This document shows, piece by piece, positions 9,850-17,641 of a DNA stretch of 47,829 nt (position 1 is its first letter; every line of letters begins with the position of its first letter). The stretch is taken from positions 1 to 47,829 of the forward strand of contig DRKN01000117.1 in NCBI GenBank assembly GCA_011051755.1. Reading direction: 5' to 3'. Both the position numbers and the translations under genes were made by a program. A model generated the notes under the pieces. That model was not told where the DNA came from, did not search any database, and saw only the letters and a program-made list of their open reading frames with translations. The stretch is from Gammaproteobacteria bacterium. GTDB taxonomy: Bacteria > Pseudomonadota > Gammaproteobacteria > SZUA-152.

Positions 9850-10997
9850 TGGCGCAATCCCAGTCTTTCCGCTTCCTTGTAAAAGGTATCGGACTTGCGA
9901 ATATTCAACATGCGAAACGCATCCTGAAACAAGGTCTGGCCTTCTAGGGTACTACTGACGATGGCTCGGGCAAAACGCTTGCTGACACGGGCACCCAAAT
10001 TATTGTAGAAATCACCACCGCCACTGCCGCGCTTGTCCAACTTGCGCAGCCTTGCCAGCTCTTCATGGTAATAATCCCAGAAGGCATCCTTACCCATTAA
10101 TCCCATATCAGCAAAGCGACGCAGTATCACCAGCGTACTCACTTTGAATTGACGTGCCAGCCTTTGCATTTCATCCGGCAATTCGGCATTGGGGTTGTAT
10201 AAGCGGCTGACAGTTTCCAGTGGTGCCAGCAGTTCAGCTGCCACCGCATTGCACCAATGCTCTATTTGCTCGTCTGGTAATATCACGGCCTGCGCATCGG
10301 AAACACCGCTTTCACCCAGCCAGATATGCACCAGCTCATGGGCCAGGGTAAACATCTGCGCCGCCTTGCTATCACTGCCATTGATAAAAATCAGCTGTGC
10401 CAGGTCATCAGTCAAGGCGAAGCCACGAAATTCTTCCGGGTCTAGTTTACGGTGGGTATTACTGCCGACAACACCGCTGACCATCACCAGCACACCGGCA
10501 TCTTCCACACGAGCAATAAACTGGCGTAAAGCTTCTGTCCATGTCGGCATAGAACGGCGTTGTTCCAGATCAAAGTCAAGCGCTTCACGCATCTGCGCCG
10601 CTACGCTGACGATATCATCTTCAATCGTTACAGAGCCCACAAAGGCAGGGGCAGCTTCACCATGCATGCGCAAATAATCCCGATACCACTCCTGTCGCTG
10701 CTGGCAAAGATAAAGGGTATCCAGCAGGTCTGGGCTGGAGCGATGAATACGGCTATTGGCCATGGTGCGAAAGTCAGGTACAGGCAAAGTTTCTACTGGC
10801 GGCTCAGGCAGAAAAAGATAACCAATCGCCGTATGGGTTTTGTTGGCGAAGTTTTCCAGTTGTTTCAGGGTGGGCTGAATTTCGCCTGTCAGCCAGTCAT
10901 GGATTTTGGGGAAGGCTTTTATCAGTGTATCGGGGCTTAAGTCCGCACGCGCAAGCGCCCAGTGCAGCAGTTCAGGATTAAGGGATACGCGGGTCAT
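9846..10997 (-). CDS. XRE-type / ImmA-IrrE family zinc metallopeptidase
   Basis: This is a 383-residue protein. The first 70 residues (NPELLHWALARADLS, then KIHDWLTGEIQPTLKQLENFA) look like a degenerate helix-turn-helix of the XRE type. The central part holds LAHELVHIWLG, the HExxH zinc-peptidase motif of the DUF955 family. ImmA-like proteases usually cleave a repressor in response to a signal, and in two-gene modules they act as regulator or antitoxin. It overlaps the downstream PIN gene by four bases. Its ATG overlaps the stop of the rhuM remnant, so it once sat inside a type I restriction operon. Confidence 0.88.
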   Translation of the reverse strand: MTRVSLNPELLHWALARADLSPDTLIKAFPKIHDWLTGEIQPTLKQLENFANKTHTAIGYLFLPEPPVETLPVPDFRTMANSRIHRSSPDLLDTLYLCQQRQEWYRDYLRMHGEAAPAFVGSVTIEDDIVSVAAQMREALDFDLEQRRSMPTWTEALRQFIARVEDAGVLVMVSGVVGSNTHRKLDPEEFRGFALTDDLAQLIFINGSDSKAAQMFTLAHELVHIWLGESGVSDAQAVILPDEQIEHWCNAVAAELLAPLETVSRLYNPNAELPDEMQRLARQFKVSTLVILRRFADMGLMGKDAFWDYYHEELARLRKLDKRGSGGGDFYNNLGARVSKRFARAIVSSTLEGQTLFQDAFRMLNIRKSDTFYKEAERLGLRQ

Positions 10998-11158
10998 GGG
11001 CTTACTTTACCCTGTTTTCTGGTTCCCATGCTCCTACGTGGGAACGAGGAGGGCTCATTTTGGCGCATCCGCACCACCCCGTCCCGCGCATAAAGTTTTA
11101 CGCTGGTTTTGCCATCAGCGGTGTTGTAGATGACGATATTTTGCTGCGTATTATCCAT
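10994..11158 (-). pseudogene. Remnant of RhuM-family gene (N-terminus only)
   Basis: An ATG at 11158, overlapping the hsdS remnant's stop, opens a 54-codon frame reading NIVIYNTADGKTSVKL then ARDGVV. This matches the start of RhuM-family proteins, which usually continue VWLTQ..MAELF. That continuation is missing: the frame runs into a REP palindrome (11021-11046) and ends at 10994. RhuM genes are frequent passengers of type I restriction operons, which fits the neighbours. It is too short for the ordinary gene and is treated as a deletion product. Confidence 0.6.
11021..11046. repeat. REP palindrome, GTTCCCA family
   Basis: The sequence has the form GTTCCCATG-CTCCTA-CGTGGGAAC with near-perfect dyad symmetry. 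Related copies lie at 11953-11975 and 12029-12053, and a half copy at 11384-11401. It sits exactly where the rhuM homology stops, so it probably marks a recombination or insertion point. Confidence 0.75.
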
Positions 11159-11380
11159 TGACGAGATTCCTTACGTCAATCTTGCCGGTGACGGCGGCGG
11201 CTATTAGGGCGGTGCGGCGTTCTTTTAGTAATGCCACTCCATCAGCAACCTTATCTACCAACTTTTGAAGAATGATCATTCTCTCTAATAGTTCGTCATT
11301 GATTTCCAACTGTTCTTCAAGTGGCGGCACGGGAAATAGGCTTGCTGATGAATATTCCTGCTCAATGCTTTCAACTGTTT
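11151..11380 (-). pseudogene. Remnant of type I specificity subunit HsdS (C-terminus)
   Basis: The minus strand encodes SASLFPVPPLEEQLEI, then a coiled-coil-like LLERMIILQKLVDK and the ending LKERRTALIAAAVTGKID. This is the characteristic C-terminal half-repeat of HsdS proteins, the DNA-specificity subunit of type I restriction enzymes. Only about 75 residues remain out of roughly 400. At its 5' side the homology stops beside a half REP (11384-11401) and the broken RAYT gene, so the RAYT/REP unit appears joined to or inserted in hsdS. No target-recognition domain remains. Confidence 0.8.
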
Positions 11381-11407
11381 CATTGTTTCCACGCTCTGCG
11401 TCCAGTG

Positions 11408-11910
11408 TTAATGCCATTGGTCAATATCAAGCAAACCACCATGACCCAAATAATGCCCGGCACTGGAATAACGCCAATGTTCAGGCTTCTCGATGTAGCC
11501 TCGTTTTACCGGATTCATGTGAATATAATCCAGCTTTTCACGCATCATATCATCACTCAAAATCAGCTCGGCGTGACAGCCCTCCTGCCAGAATTGATAC
11601 ACGCGATCCTGTTTATGCGCTTTTTTGGCAAAACGTAAACGTTTTAGTCTGGAATCAACCCGTCTGGCTTCCAGATAGTCAATGATTTTTCGTGCTGTAT
11701 AGGATTTAAAACGGGCAACCAGGGCATCAAGTTTGTCTCCCTGCACCACAACATGACAATGATTTTCCAGCACCACATAACCATGCAGACGTAAACCCTG
11801 CTGACGTTGATATTGCCAACAGTCCAGTAATATCTGCGCCGTCTCCTTACCGGGTAAAAACCGGCAACCACTCCACTACGGTATAAGTTAGAAAATGCGG
11901 CTTATCCGGT
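11408..11910 (-). pseudogene. Frameshifted REP-associated tyrosine transposase (RAYT)
   Basis: The intact downstream frame reads LHGYVVLENHCHVVVQG, with the HxH metal motif of IS200-like HUH nucleases, and later YIHMNPVKRGYIEKPEHWRYSS, the hallmark RAYT ending. The N-terminal part (KPHFLTYTVVEWLPVFTR) lies in another frame, separated by a stop near 11850. So a frameshift splits the gene, and no good start codon remains. RAYTs act on REP palindromes, and REPs of one family flank it on both sides (half copy 11384-11401, copies at 11953-12053). It is a dead copy with its substrate still beside it. Confidence 0.82.
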
Positions 11911-11951
11911 TCGGTGATGGTCTATCGACTTCGGCCCACTCATTTTCCCCA

Positions 11952-12053
11952 GGGTTCCCATGCTCCGCGTGGGAATCCCGCTTGTGGCGCTCTGCGCCGT
12001 GTTTATTGACGCTGAGCGTCTTCAGATGCATTCCCACGCAGAGCGTGGGAACG
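11952..12053. repeat. REP pair (BIME-like), GTTCCCA family
   Basis: Two palindromes, 11953-11975 (GTTCCCATGCTCCGCGTGGGAAT) and 12029-12053 (ATTCCCACGCAGAGCGTGGGAAC), flank a 53-base spacer that holds its own hairpin GACGCTGAGCGTC near 12008. The arrangement is that of a bacterial interspersed mosaic element next to its RAYT. The 150 bases that follow, up to the prk terminator, hold nothing I can identify. Confidence 0.75.
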
Positions 12054-12204
12054 ATAAAACTGTTTTTTTACGTGAATTCCCTGCATATTTCATGACCCAA
12101 TGCACGGTTGCCAGCAATTCAAGTCCAAACGGGCATATACTCCTTGGGCAAATATGCCTGGGTACCTTGCGGATGACAAAGCTATTCACACCACTGCCAG
12201 CCAC

Positions 12205-12240
12205 AAAAAAGGCGTGACCGTTACCAGTCACGCCTTTTTT
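12205..12240. terminator. Rho-independent terminator of prk (bidirectional)
   Basis: A 14-bp perfect stem AAAAAAGGCGTGAC / GTCACGCCTTTTTT with an 8-base loop lies 33 bases past the prk stop. The A and T tracts on either side make it work in both directions. On the minus strand it ends prk. Confidence 0.92.
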
Positions 12241-12272
12241 GCCGGTCGCGTTCATGCGCGGCGAGGTCAGGC

Positions 12273-13160
12273 TCAGGCGTTTCGCTTATCCTCGGTCAAC
12301 TGATGGATGCGCGGCGCCAAAATCAGTTCCATGGCGAAGCCCATCTTGCCGCCCGGCACCACGATGGTGTTGGGACGCGACATGAAGGAACCGTCGATCA
12401 TGTTCAGCAGATAGGGAAAGTCCGCACCATTGTGATTACGGAAGCGGATCACGATGAAGCTCTCGTCCGGAGTCGGGATGTCACGGGCAATAAAGGGGTT
12501 GGAGGTATCCACCGTGGGCACGCGCTGGAAGTTGATGTCCGTGCGCGAGAACTGCGGGGTGATGTAGTGCACATAGTCGTCCATGCGGCGCAGGATGGTG
12601 TCGACAATGGCCTCGGCGGAATAGCCGCGCTGGGCGCTGTCGCGGTGGATCTTCTGAATCCACTCCAGGTTGACGATGGGCACAACGCCGACCAGCAGGT
12701 CAACAAACTTGGAAACATCCACGTCACCGTCCACGGCGCCGCCGTGCAGACCTTCGTAGAACAGCACATCGGACTCATCCGTGATGTCTTCCCAAGGGGT
12801 GAACTGGCCGGGGCTCAGGTCGGTGCCCAGGCGGGCATTGTGCTCGGCGGCCTCGTCGTCACTGTGCAAGTAGTAACGGCGGCGGCACTTGCCGGTTTCG
12901 CCATAGGCCTTGAAGGTCTCGGCGATCAGGTCGAAGTGGTTGGAATCGGGGCCAAAGTGGCTAAGCTGCTTACCCTTCTTGGCGAAGTCGGTAATCGCTT
13001 CTTTCATCGCGGCACGATCATAGCGATGGTAGCTGTCGCCCTCTACCACCAGCGGATTGATCTGTTCGCGGCGGAAGATGTGCTCAAAGGCATTTTTGAC
13101 CGTGGTCGTGCCGGCACCGGAAGAACCGGTCACGGCGATGACGGGATGTTTTACCGACAT
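12273..13160 (-). CDS. prk: Phosphoribulokinase
   Basis: The enzyme phosphorylates ribulose 5-phosphate to ribulose 1,5-bisphosphate, the Calvin-cycle step feeding RuBisCO. The 295-residue protein is the short bacterial octameric form. A P-loop GSSGAGTTT lies at residues 12-20, and the family stretches EGDSYHRYDRAAMK, HFGPDSNHFDL and FYEGLHGGAV are present. The start ATG is preceded by AAGGAG at a good distance. It stands alone between a REP region and a GGDEF gene with its own terminator. Its presence points to an autotrophic CO2-fixing bacterium. No cbbL or cbbR is in the window. Confidence 0.96.
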   Translation of the reverse strand: MSVKHPVIAVTGSSGAGTTTVKNAFEHIFRREQINPLVVEGDSYHRYDRAAMKEAITDFAKKGKQLSHFGPDSNHFDLIAETFKAYGETGKCRRRYYLHSDDEAAEHNARLGTDLSPGQFTPWEDITDESDVLFYEGLHGGAVDGDVDVSKFVDLLVGVVPIVNLEWIQKIHRDSAQRGYSAEAIVDTILRRMDDYVHYITPQFSRTDINFQRVPTVDTSNPFIARDIPTPDESFIVIRFRNHNGADFPYLLNMIDGSFMSRPNTIVVPGGKMGFAMELILAPRIHQLTEDKRNA

Positions 13161-13370
13161 TTTACTCTCCTTAAAGATACTGAATTCGTTGCCTGCGCCC
13201 GGAAAGCGGTATTTGACGGGCGCGGTGGCAGGGGGCTGTCAAAATGATTGTTAACCCCCCCTGCCAGGGCGCACAGCCGTCCATGATAGCGTTTTCAGTC
13301 TGTGCAGGGAAGCTAAAGACGCCTCCGTACGGTTGTCTGCGGCCTGACAAGGGCTGTCCGCCCCCAGCCA

Positions 13371-14444
13371 TCAGAACAGCTCGATGGTCTGCGGTTCCCC
13401 GGCCTCTTCCTGTAGCACCCGGCCCTCACTGAGGCACTCATAGGCATTGACCTGATTCCGGCCATGGTTCTTGCCGTAATATAAGGCCTTGTCGGCCCGG
13501 TCGATCAGCATCGAGGGCAGTACTCGCGGGGTGATTTCCACCACGCCAATGGTCAGTGTGACCTGATTGATCTGTGGAAAATGATGCGCCGCCACCCGTG
13601 CACGAAAACGTTCCAGTACGGCCATGGCGGCCTCCAAATCGGCATCCGTCAGCACAGCGATGAATTCTTCGCCCCCATAGCGGAACAGCATGTCATTGAA
13701 GCGGAATGATTCACGCATCAGCTCGGCCAGGATCAACAATACCTCATCACCGTACAAATGGCCCAGCGAGTCGTTGATACGCTTGAAGTGATCGACATCA
13801 AAGATGGCGAAACAACCGAGCTTGGCCGCATCAATCGCGCGGCGCCCGGGGACTTCGCCCGGCGCCAGCGTCTTGGCCAGCCAGTTATCGAGGGCGGCGC
13901 GGTTGAACAGGCCGGTCAGGCCGTCGCGCTGCTGATGGTTGAGCAGGGTGTGCTGGTTGGCGTAGATGGCCACCAGTTTTTCGATGACATTACAGGTATC
14001 ACCCGCAGCACAGGTATCACCCGCAGCGGTGGTCGATTCACAGCTGATCAGCCCGGAGACCTGATTCTGCTCGATCACCGGATAGACCCGCTTGCAGCTG
14101 CCGCCAGCCGACCGTTCTTCAGCCATCGCCTGGCTATCGATGCAGCGCCGCAGCAAAGGCCGATTCTCCAGCGCCGTGAGATAGGTGCCGACCCTGTTGA
14201 TATCCGTACACGCCACGACCTTGGCGGACAAATTGCCCAGGTCACCCTGCAAGGCATAGACGCAGACACCCCGCTGCAGGGTGGAAACCGTGCGCACCAT
14301 GGCTGCGGCCAGGGTGTCCAGGTCGCGCTGCGCGGTCAGATCCACGGCGGCATCCAGCGGAGATAGATCGTAAGACAAGGTCAGGTGCTCGACTGATTTC
14401 CCATACGAAAAACAGGATAGCACAGCGGTTTCCGAGCGTCCCAT
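13371..14444 (-). CDS. Diguanylate cyclase with N-terminal GAF-like sensor
   Basis: The 357-residue protein ends in a GGDEF domain that makes cyclic di-GMP. The active-site loop is GGEEF at 257-261, with DVDHFKRIND before it. An RxxD inhibitory site (RFND) stands five residues upstream, so product inhibition is likely. Residues 40-175 look like a small soluble GAF-type sensor, ending in a cysteine-bearing stretch with a duplicated AAGDTC. No membrane segment is seen. The ATG at 14444 has a weak ribosome site, and the true start may be slightly downstream. It stands alone, opposite tRNA-Gly. Confidence 0.88.
   Translation of the reverse strand: MGRSETAVLSCFSYGKSVEHLTLSYDLSPLDAAVDLTAQRDLDTLAAAMVRTVSTLQRGVCVYALQGDLGNLSAKVVACTDINRVGTYLTALENRPLLRRCIDSQAMAEERSAGGSCKRVYPVIEQNQVSGLISCESTTAAGDTCAAGDTCNVIEKLVAIYANQHTLLNHQQRDGLTGLFNRAALDNWLAKTLAPGEVPGRRAIDAAKLGCFAIFDVDHFKRINDSLGHLYGDEVLLILAELMRESFRFNDMLFRYGGEEFIAVLTDADLEAAMAVLERFRARVAAHHFPQINQVTLTIGVVEITPRVLPSMLIDRADKALYYGKNHGRNQVNAYECLSEGRVLQEEAGEPQTIELF
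13992..14027. repeat. 18-bp tandem duplication inside the diguanylate cyclase gene
   Basis: ACAGGTATCACCCGCAGC occurs twice in direct tandem. It keeps the frame and repeats six residues (AAGDTC) in the linker between the sensor and the GGDEF domain. It looks like a recent slippage event. Confidence 0.9.
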
Positions 14445-14494
14445 GCTTCTTGCACGCGGCCTAGGCGCGCCATAGAATGGCCTGTAACAGACAT

Positions 14495-14568
14495 GCGGGC
14501 GTCGTATAACGGCATTACCTCAGCTTCCCAAGCTGATGACGTGGGTTCGACTCCCATCGCCCGCTCCA
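14495..14568 (+). tRNA. tRNA-Gly (anticodon CCC)
   Basis: The 74-base cloverleaf has acceptor GCGGGCG pairing with CGCCCGC and an encoded CCA. The anticodon stem TCAGC/GCTGA encloses loop TTCCCAA, giving CCC. The T loop is GTTCGACTC. It lies just upstream of the DUF3108 gene on the same strand. Confidence 0.95.
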
Positions 14569-14633
14569 ATTCCCTGATTTCGCAGCGCCATCAGCGTAAA
14601 CTCACGCCACGGATGAGGTTCTGGGTGACAAAA

Positions 14634-15671
14634 ATGCACCTGCGCAACAGCCTTCTGTCGATGGGCGTCATGTTGGCCTTGATCGCCGGCTTCGCTGTCG
14701 CCGCCAATGCCGCGGAAATGGAACGCTGGCGACTGGCGGAAACGCGCGTCGACGACGGTGAGTATCTCGTCTACCGACTGTCTTATCGCGGTATCTTCAC
14801 CGCCTTCGTGTGGAAGGATCTGGCGGATCTCGCCCTTATTTCCGGCCAGCGGCCGATAACCTTCGAGCAGCAACCCGGCTGCCACCTGCAACTGAAACTC
14901 TCCACGGAAAACTACGCCGTGGCCGAAGTGCTGCGCCCCACCCGCTACCAAAGACACAGTATCGTCGACCCCGGGCTGCAACGCGCCCTGCTGGTTGAAG
15001 AGATCGAAGACAGTACGGAAGACGAACAAAACGCCACCTGGATAAACTGGCCGGACAAGCGTATCGAACTGTTCCGCCAGCGCCGCCAGATCACGGACGA
15101 CAGCACCGGTTTCTTTTTCGACGATGACGACCCCTATCCCGCCGAGATGGAATGGGAAGAGGACGGCGCCCGGTCCCTGCCGGATTTTCTCAATACTTCG
15201 CCTCTTCTTGAGGGAAAATACACGCCGTTGGTCTATGACAAATCCATCGATATCCCTGATCTGGAGTCCCTGCTCGACCCTCTGTCTCTCATTTTCGCCG
15301 CCCGTCGGCAGGTGGACGACCCCTCGCAAGAGCGGATATTCCCCGTCACCTATGAAGATGAAATCCGCTACTACCGCATTCATGCTCTGGGTCGGGAAGA
15401 CGTAGACATCGCCGGCACCCGGCTGTCGGCACACAAACTGGAAATCAAGCGTACCCGGCTTGAGGGCGCCGAGGACAAGGGATTGCTCATCATGTGGCTG
15501 AGCGACGATGAACGGCGTATTCCGTTGCAATTTGAGATACAGGCCAAGGTGGGGAAGGTAAAGATCCACATCAGACCGGAATCGCTGCACAACAATCGCA
15601 ATACGGACTCCTGCATCACAACAAGGCCGCAGCAAATGGCCACGAAAGGTATTCTGCCAAGCACACAGTAA
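14634..15671 (+). CDS. Exported DUF3108-domain protein
   Basis: From the ATG at 14634 the protein has 345 residues. It begins with a signal peptide: MHLRNSLLSMG, a hydrophobic stretch through LALIAGFAVA, and an ANAAEM cleavage site. The rest shows the DUF3108 pattern, with GEYLVYRLSYRGIF early and a C-terminal LIMWLSDDERRIPLQFE segment. Between them is a long acidic insert with a DDDD run near residue 163. DUF3108 proteins are periplasmic and of unknown function. An ATG 21 bases upstream is also possible; I chose the later one for its compact signal peptide. The last 30 residues look unconserved. Confidence 0.78.
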   Translation: MHLRNSLLSMGVMLALIAGFAVAANAAEMERWRLAETRVDDGEYLVYRLSYRGIFTAFVWKDLADLALISGQRPITFEQQPGCHLQLKLSTENYAVAEVLRPTRYQRHSIVDPGLQRALLVEEIEDSTEDEQNATWINWPDKRIELFRQRRQITDDSTGFFFDDDDPYPAEMEWEEDGARSLPDFLNTSPLLEGKYTPLVYDKSIDIPDLESLLDPLSLIFAARRQVDDPSQERIFPVTYEDEIRYYRIHALGREDVDIAGTRLSAHKLEIKRTRLEGAEDKGLLIMWLSDDERRIPLQFEIQAKVGKVKIHIRPESLHNNRNTDSCITTRPQQMATKGILPSTQ

Positions 15672-15793
15672 CCCATACATAGCAATATTCGAGCGAGCCA
15701 TGCCCGCGATCATTCGCCCATCTGAGATTGTGCGAGCAATTGTGGGCGCGACTCACAACGAGACGGTAATCCCAAAAACGCGAGGCCCAAGGC

Positions 15794-16249
15794 ATGAAAC
15801 GTCGCCCCGAACTCATTCCTCTGTCGAAGGAGCACCATGAATCCCTGGTGTTGGCAAAAAAATGTCAACACATCGCGGCAGCCGGAAAACACGGCGACAT
15901 CGAGCTGCTTTGCCAGCAAATAGTCCATACATTTCCGGGCAAGTGGGAGCAGCATTTCCGCAGTGAGGAAACCGGCATTTTCTCCCTCGCGGAGGCTTGT
16001 GGCGGGGAAATGGCTATCCTGTGCGGGCAACTGCGACAGGAACATGACCGGCTCAGGGAAATCCATCGTGCAATGAAAGGGGGAGACTGTTCCGGGCTCA
16101 ATGCCTTCGGCGAGCTATTGCAAACCCATACCCGCAAGGAAGAAAGAGAGCTGTTCCCGCTGCTCGAAGCCAGCTTCAGTGACGAACAATTACGGCTTGC
16201 AACAGCAAAACATCGGCCTCAACGGCCGGCATCGCCCAGCGGTAAGTAG
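15794..16249 (+). CDS. Hemerythrin-like HHE domain protein
   Basis: The 151-residue protein is a four-helix hemerythrin fold with a probable non-heme di-iron site. The ligand-type residues are in KEHHESL (14-15), the HTFPGKWEQHFRSEE helix, RQEHDRL and QTHTRKEERELFPLLE. Such proteins bind O2 or NO, or sense iron and oxygen. The start ATG is preceded only by a weak purine-rich stretch. It has no close operon partner, and a decayed RAYT lies downstream on the other strand. Confidence 0.88.
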   Translation: MKRRPELIPLSKEHHESLVLAKKCQHIAAAGKHGDIELLCQQIVHTFPGKWEQHFRSEETGIFSLAEACGGEMAILCGQLRQEHDRLREIHRAMKGGDCSGLNAFGELLQTHTRKEERELFPLLEASFSDEQLRLATAKHRPQRPASPSGK

Positions 16250-16382
16250 CCCGGGTTGCTGAAAATCCGGCATGATGATGCGAGGTTGACGGGACGGCGC
16301 TGGCTGGAAAGAGAACATTCTTCGCCAACAGGGAATAAATTGGCTGTTGGTGTGTCCATGAAGCCGAAGCCCTGTTCGAGTA

Positions 16383-16601
16383 TTATCGTGCCATGTTTGA
16401 ATTGGCGTGAGAGTAATGCAGATGATCCGGCAGCAACACCCAGGCATTGATCTCAAATGGATATTTTTTCCGTGCCCGGTCTATCCCTTCACGCAGGGCA
16501 TTGCGAACCCGCTCATCACAGAGAATTTCCTGCCGGCGGTAGCTCACCACGGTGAAGAAGTAAGTTCCCCCGGCGGTATTTGCTCGCCGATAGTGTGACA
16601 T
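16383..16601 (-). pseudogene. Truncated RAYT transposase (N-terminal third)
   Basis: The frame reads SHYRRANTAGGTYFFTVVSYRR, the standard RAYT opening, and runs to WVLLPDHLH, which contains the HxH motif. It then leaves homology and stops after nine more residues. The C-terminal two thirds, including the NPV..GLV region, are missing. About 130 bases between it and the hemerythrin stop hold no recognisable gene. A REP of the GTGGGCACG family starts 54 bases from its 5' end. Confidence 0.85.
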
Positions 16602-16655
16602 GGTGGATTCAGTTATGTGGCGGGAATGTCATTGTGTTGGATTTGTATTATGTTC

Positions 16656-16686
16656 CGCGTGGGCACACAAGACGTGCCCACCCTAC
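16656..16686 (-). repeat. REP palindrome, GTGGGCACG family, copy 1
   Basis: Read on the minus strand, this 31-base element matches the copy at 17601-17631 with one difference. The two are in opposite orientation and bracket the ImmA/IrrE gene. A third copy is at 47697-47725. Confidence 0.9.
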
Positions 16687-16690
16687 CTAG

Positions 16691-17539
16691 CTAAATTTTA
16701 ACCAACTGCAATTCTTCAAGTCGAATTGCCATCGCCTCAACTGAAACTCCAAACTGATTCGCCATCGAGTATACATGCCGAACATTATACTGCTCCGCCT
16801 TTGCAAGGATTTTTGACAAATTGCGAAGGGTTTTGCAGCGATTAATTAAACCCTCAGGATTAGTTGGGTCAAGTGCAAATGCTGTATCGTCAGTTAGCAC
16901 AAAGGCACTTGTTACCCCAAAATTCATCCTGAAACGCTCTCTAATAAGTTTTTCAGGCATCAGGAAATAGCTTGCAAATTTATCGGCTTCAAGCTCCATT
17001 GGCTCGCGTGTTTTTACAGATCCATCGATAGGACGATCTCTGTGCATAAGCATTTCTTTATGCAGTATTGCATGTCCAAGTTCGTGTGCAGCGGTAAATC
17101 GGCGAATCTGGGGAGATAGCCTGCGAGAAATACTGATTTGTTTCGCAGAACGATCAATAACTCCAGCAATTTCGCCAGTTGCTCCATTCCCGGAAAATTC
17201 GCCAAGGCATTCAGGCTGGTCGTATTTGTAGCCGATGAATTGTATTGCAATACGGGGATCCAAAAGTTGGATTGGATTATCAGGAATGTTTCCTGGCCAA
17301 AGTTCCTTACGGTTATTCCAAATATTTTTCTGAAGTTCACGAGCTTTGCATTTTATCCGCTCATGCTGACTTAATGCACATAAATTCTTCTGCTGATATC
17401 TCTTGGAAGAATTTTCAACTGGCACCATCACAACGCCGTCGAATTCACCGTCATCATTTTGGTGTGCATACTGATTCTGGAGAAGTTGCCGGCTATCGGT
17501 TATCTGTTTGGCTGAAGCCTTGTAATTTTTCATTTTCAT
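16691..17539 (-). CDS. Orphan ImmA/IrrE family zinc metallopeptidase
   Basis: The 282-residue protein carries AAHELGHAIL (HExxH zinc motif) in its middle, followed by MELEADKFASYFLMP, the third-ligand region of DUF955 peptidases. The first 90 residues are charged and polar with no clear helix-turn-helix, unlike the other ImmA/IrrE protein in this window. No antitoxin or toxin partner is adjacent. The gene is visibly richer in A and T than its neighbours and lies between inverted REP copies, so horizontal arrival is likely. The substrate is unknown, though a repressor is the usual target of the family. Confidence 0.85.
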   Translation of the reverse strand: MKMKNYKASAKQITDSRQLLQNQYAHQNDDGEFDGVVMVPVENSSKRYQQKNLCALSQHERIKCKARELQKNIWNNRKELWPGNIPDNPIQLLDPRIAIQFIGYKYDQPECLGEFSGNGATGEIAGVIDRSAKQISISRRLSPQIRRFTAAHELGHAILHKEMLMHRDRPIDGSVKTREPMELEADKFASYFLMPEKLIRERFRMNFGVTSAFVLTDDTAFALDPTNPEGLINRCKTLRNLSKILAKAEQYNVRHVYSMANQFGVSVEAMAIRLEELQLVKI

Positions 17540-17600
17540 GTGTCTATATTTTCCGGGCTATTTCGTATGCAACCTAGGGGCTAAATATATTTTCAGCTGC

Positions 17601-17631
17601 GTAGGGTGGGCACGTCTTTTGTGCCCACGCG
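17601..17631 (+). repeat. REP palindrome, GTGGGCACG family, copy 2
   Basis: GTAGGGTGGGCACG, then TCTTTT, then GTGCCCACGCG. It is the inverted partner of copy 1 and lies 10 bases past the nrdJb stop, so it may also stabilise or end that transcript. Confidence 0.9.
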
Positions 17632-17641
17632 TAACATCCAC

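Noticed and set aside
14520-15713. 397-residue minus-strand frame opposite the DUF3108 gene.
   Set aside because: The plus-strand protein has a signal peptide and family pattern; the other strand has neither.
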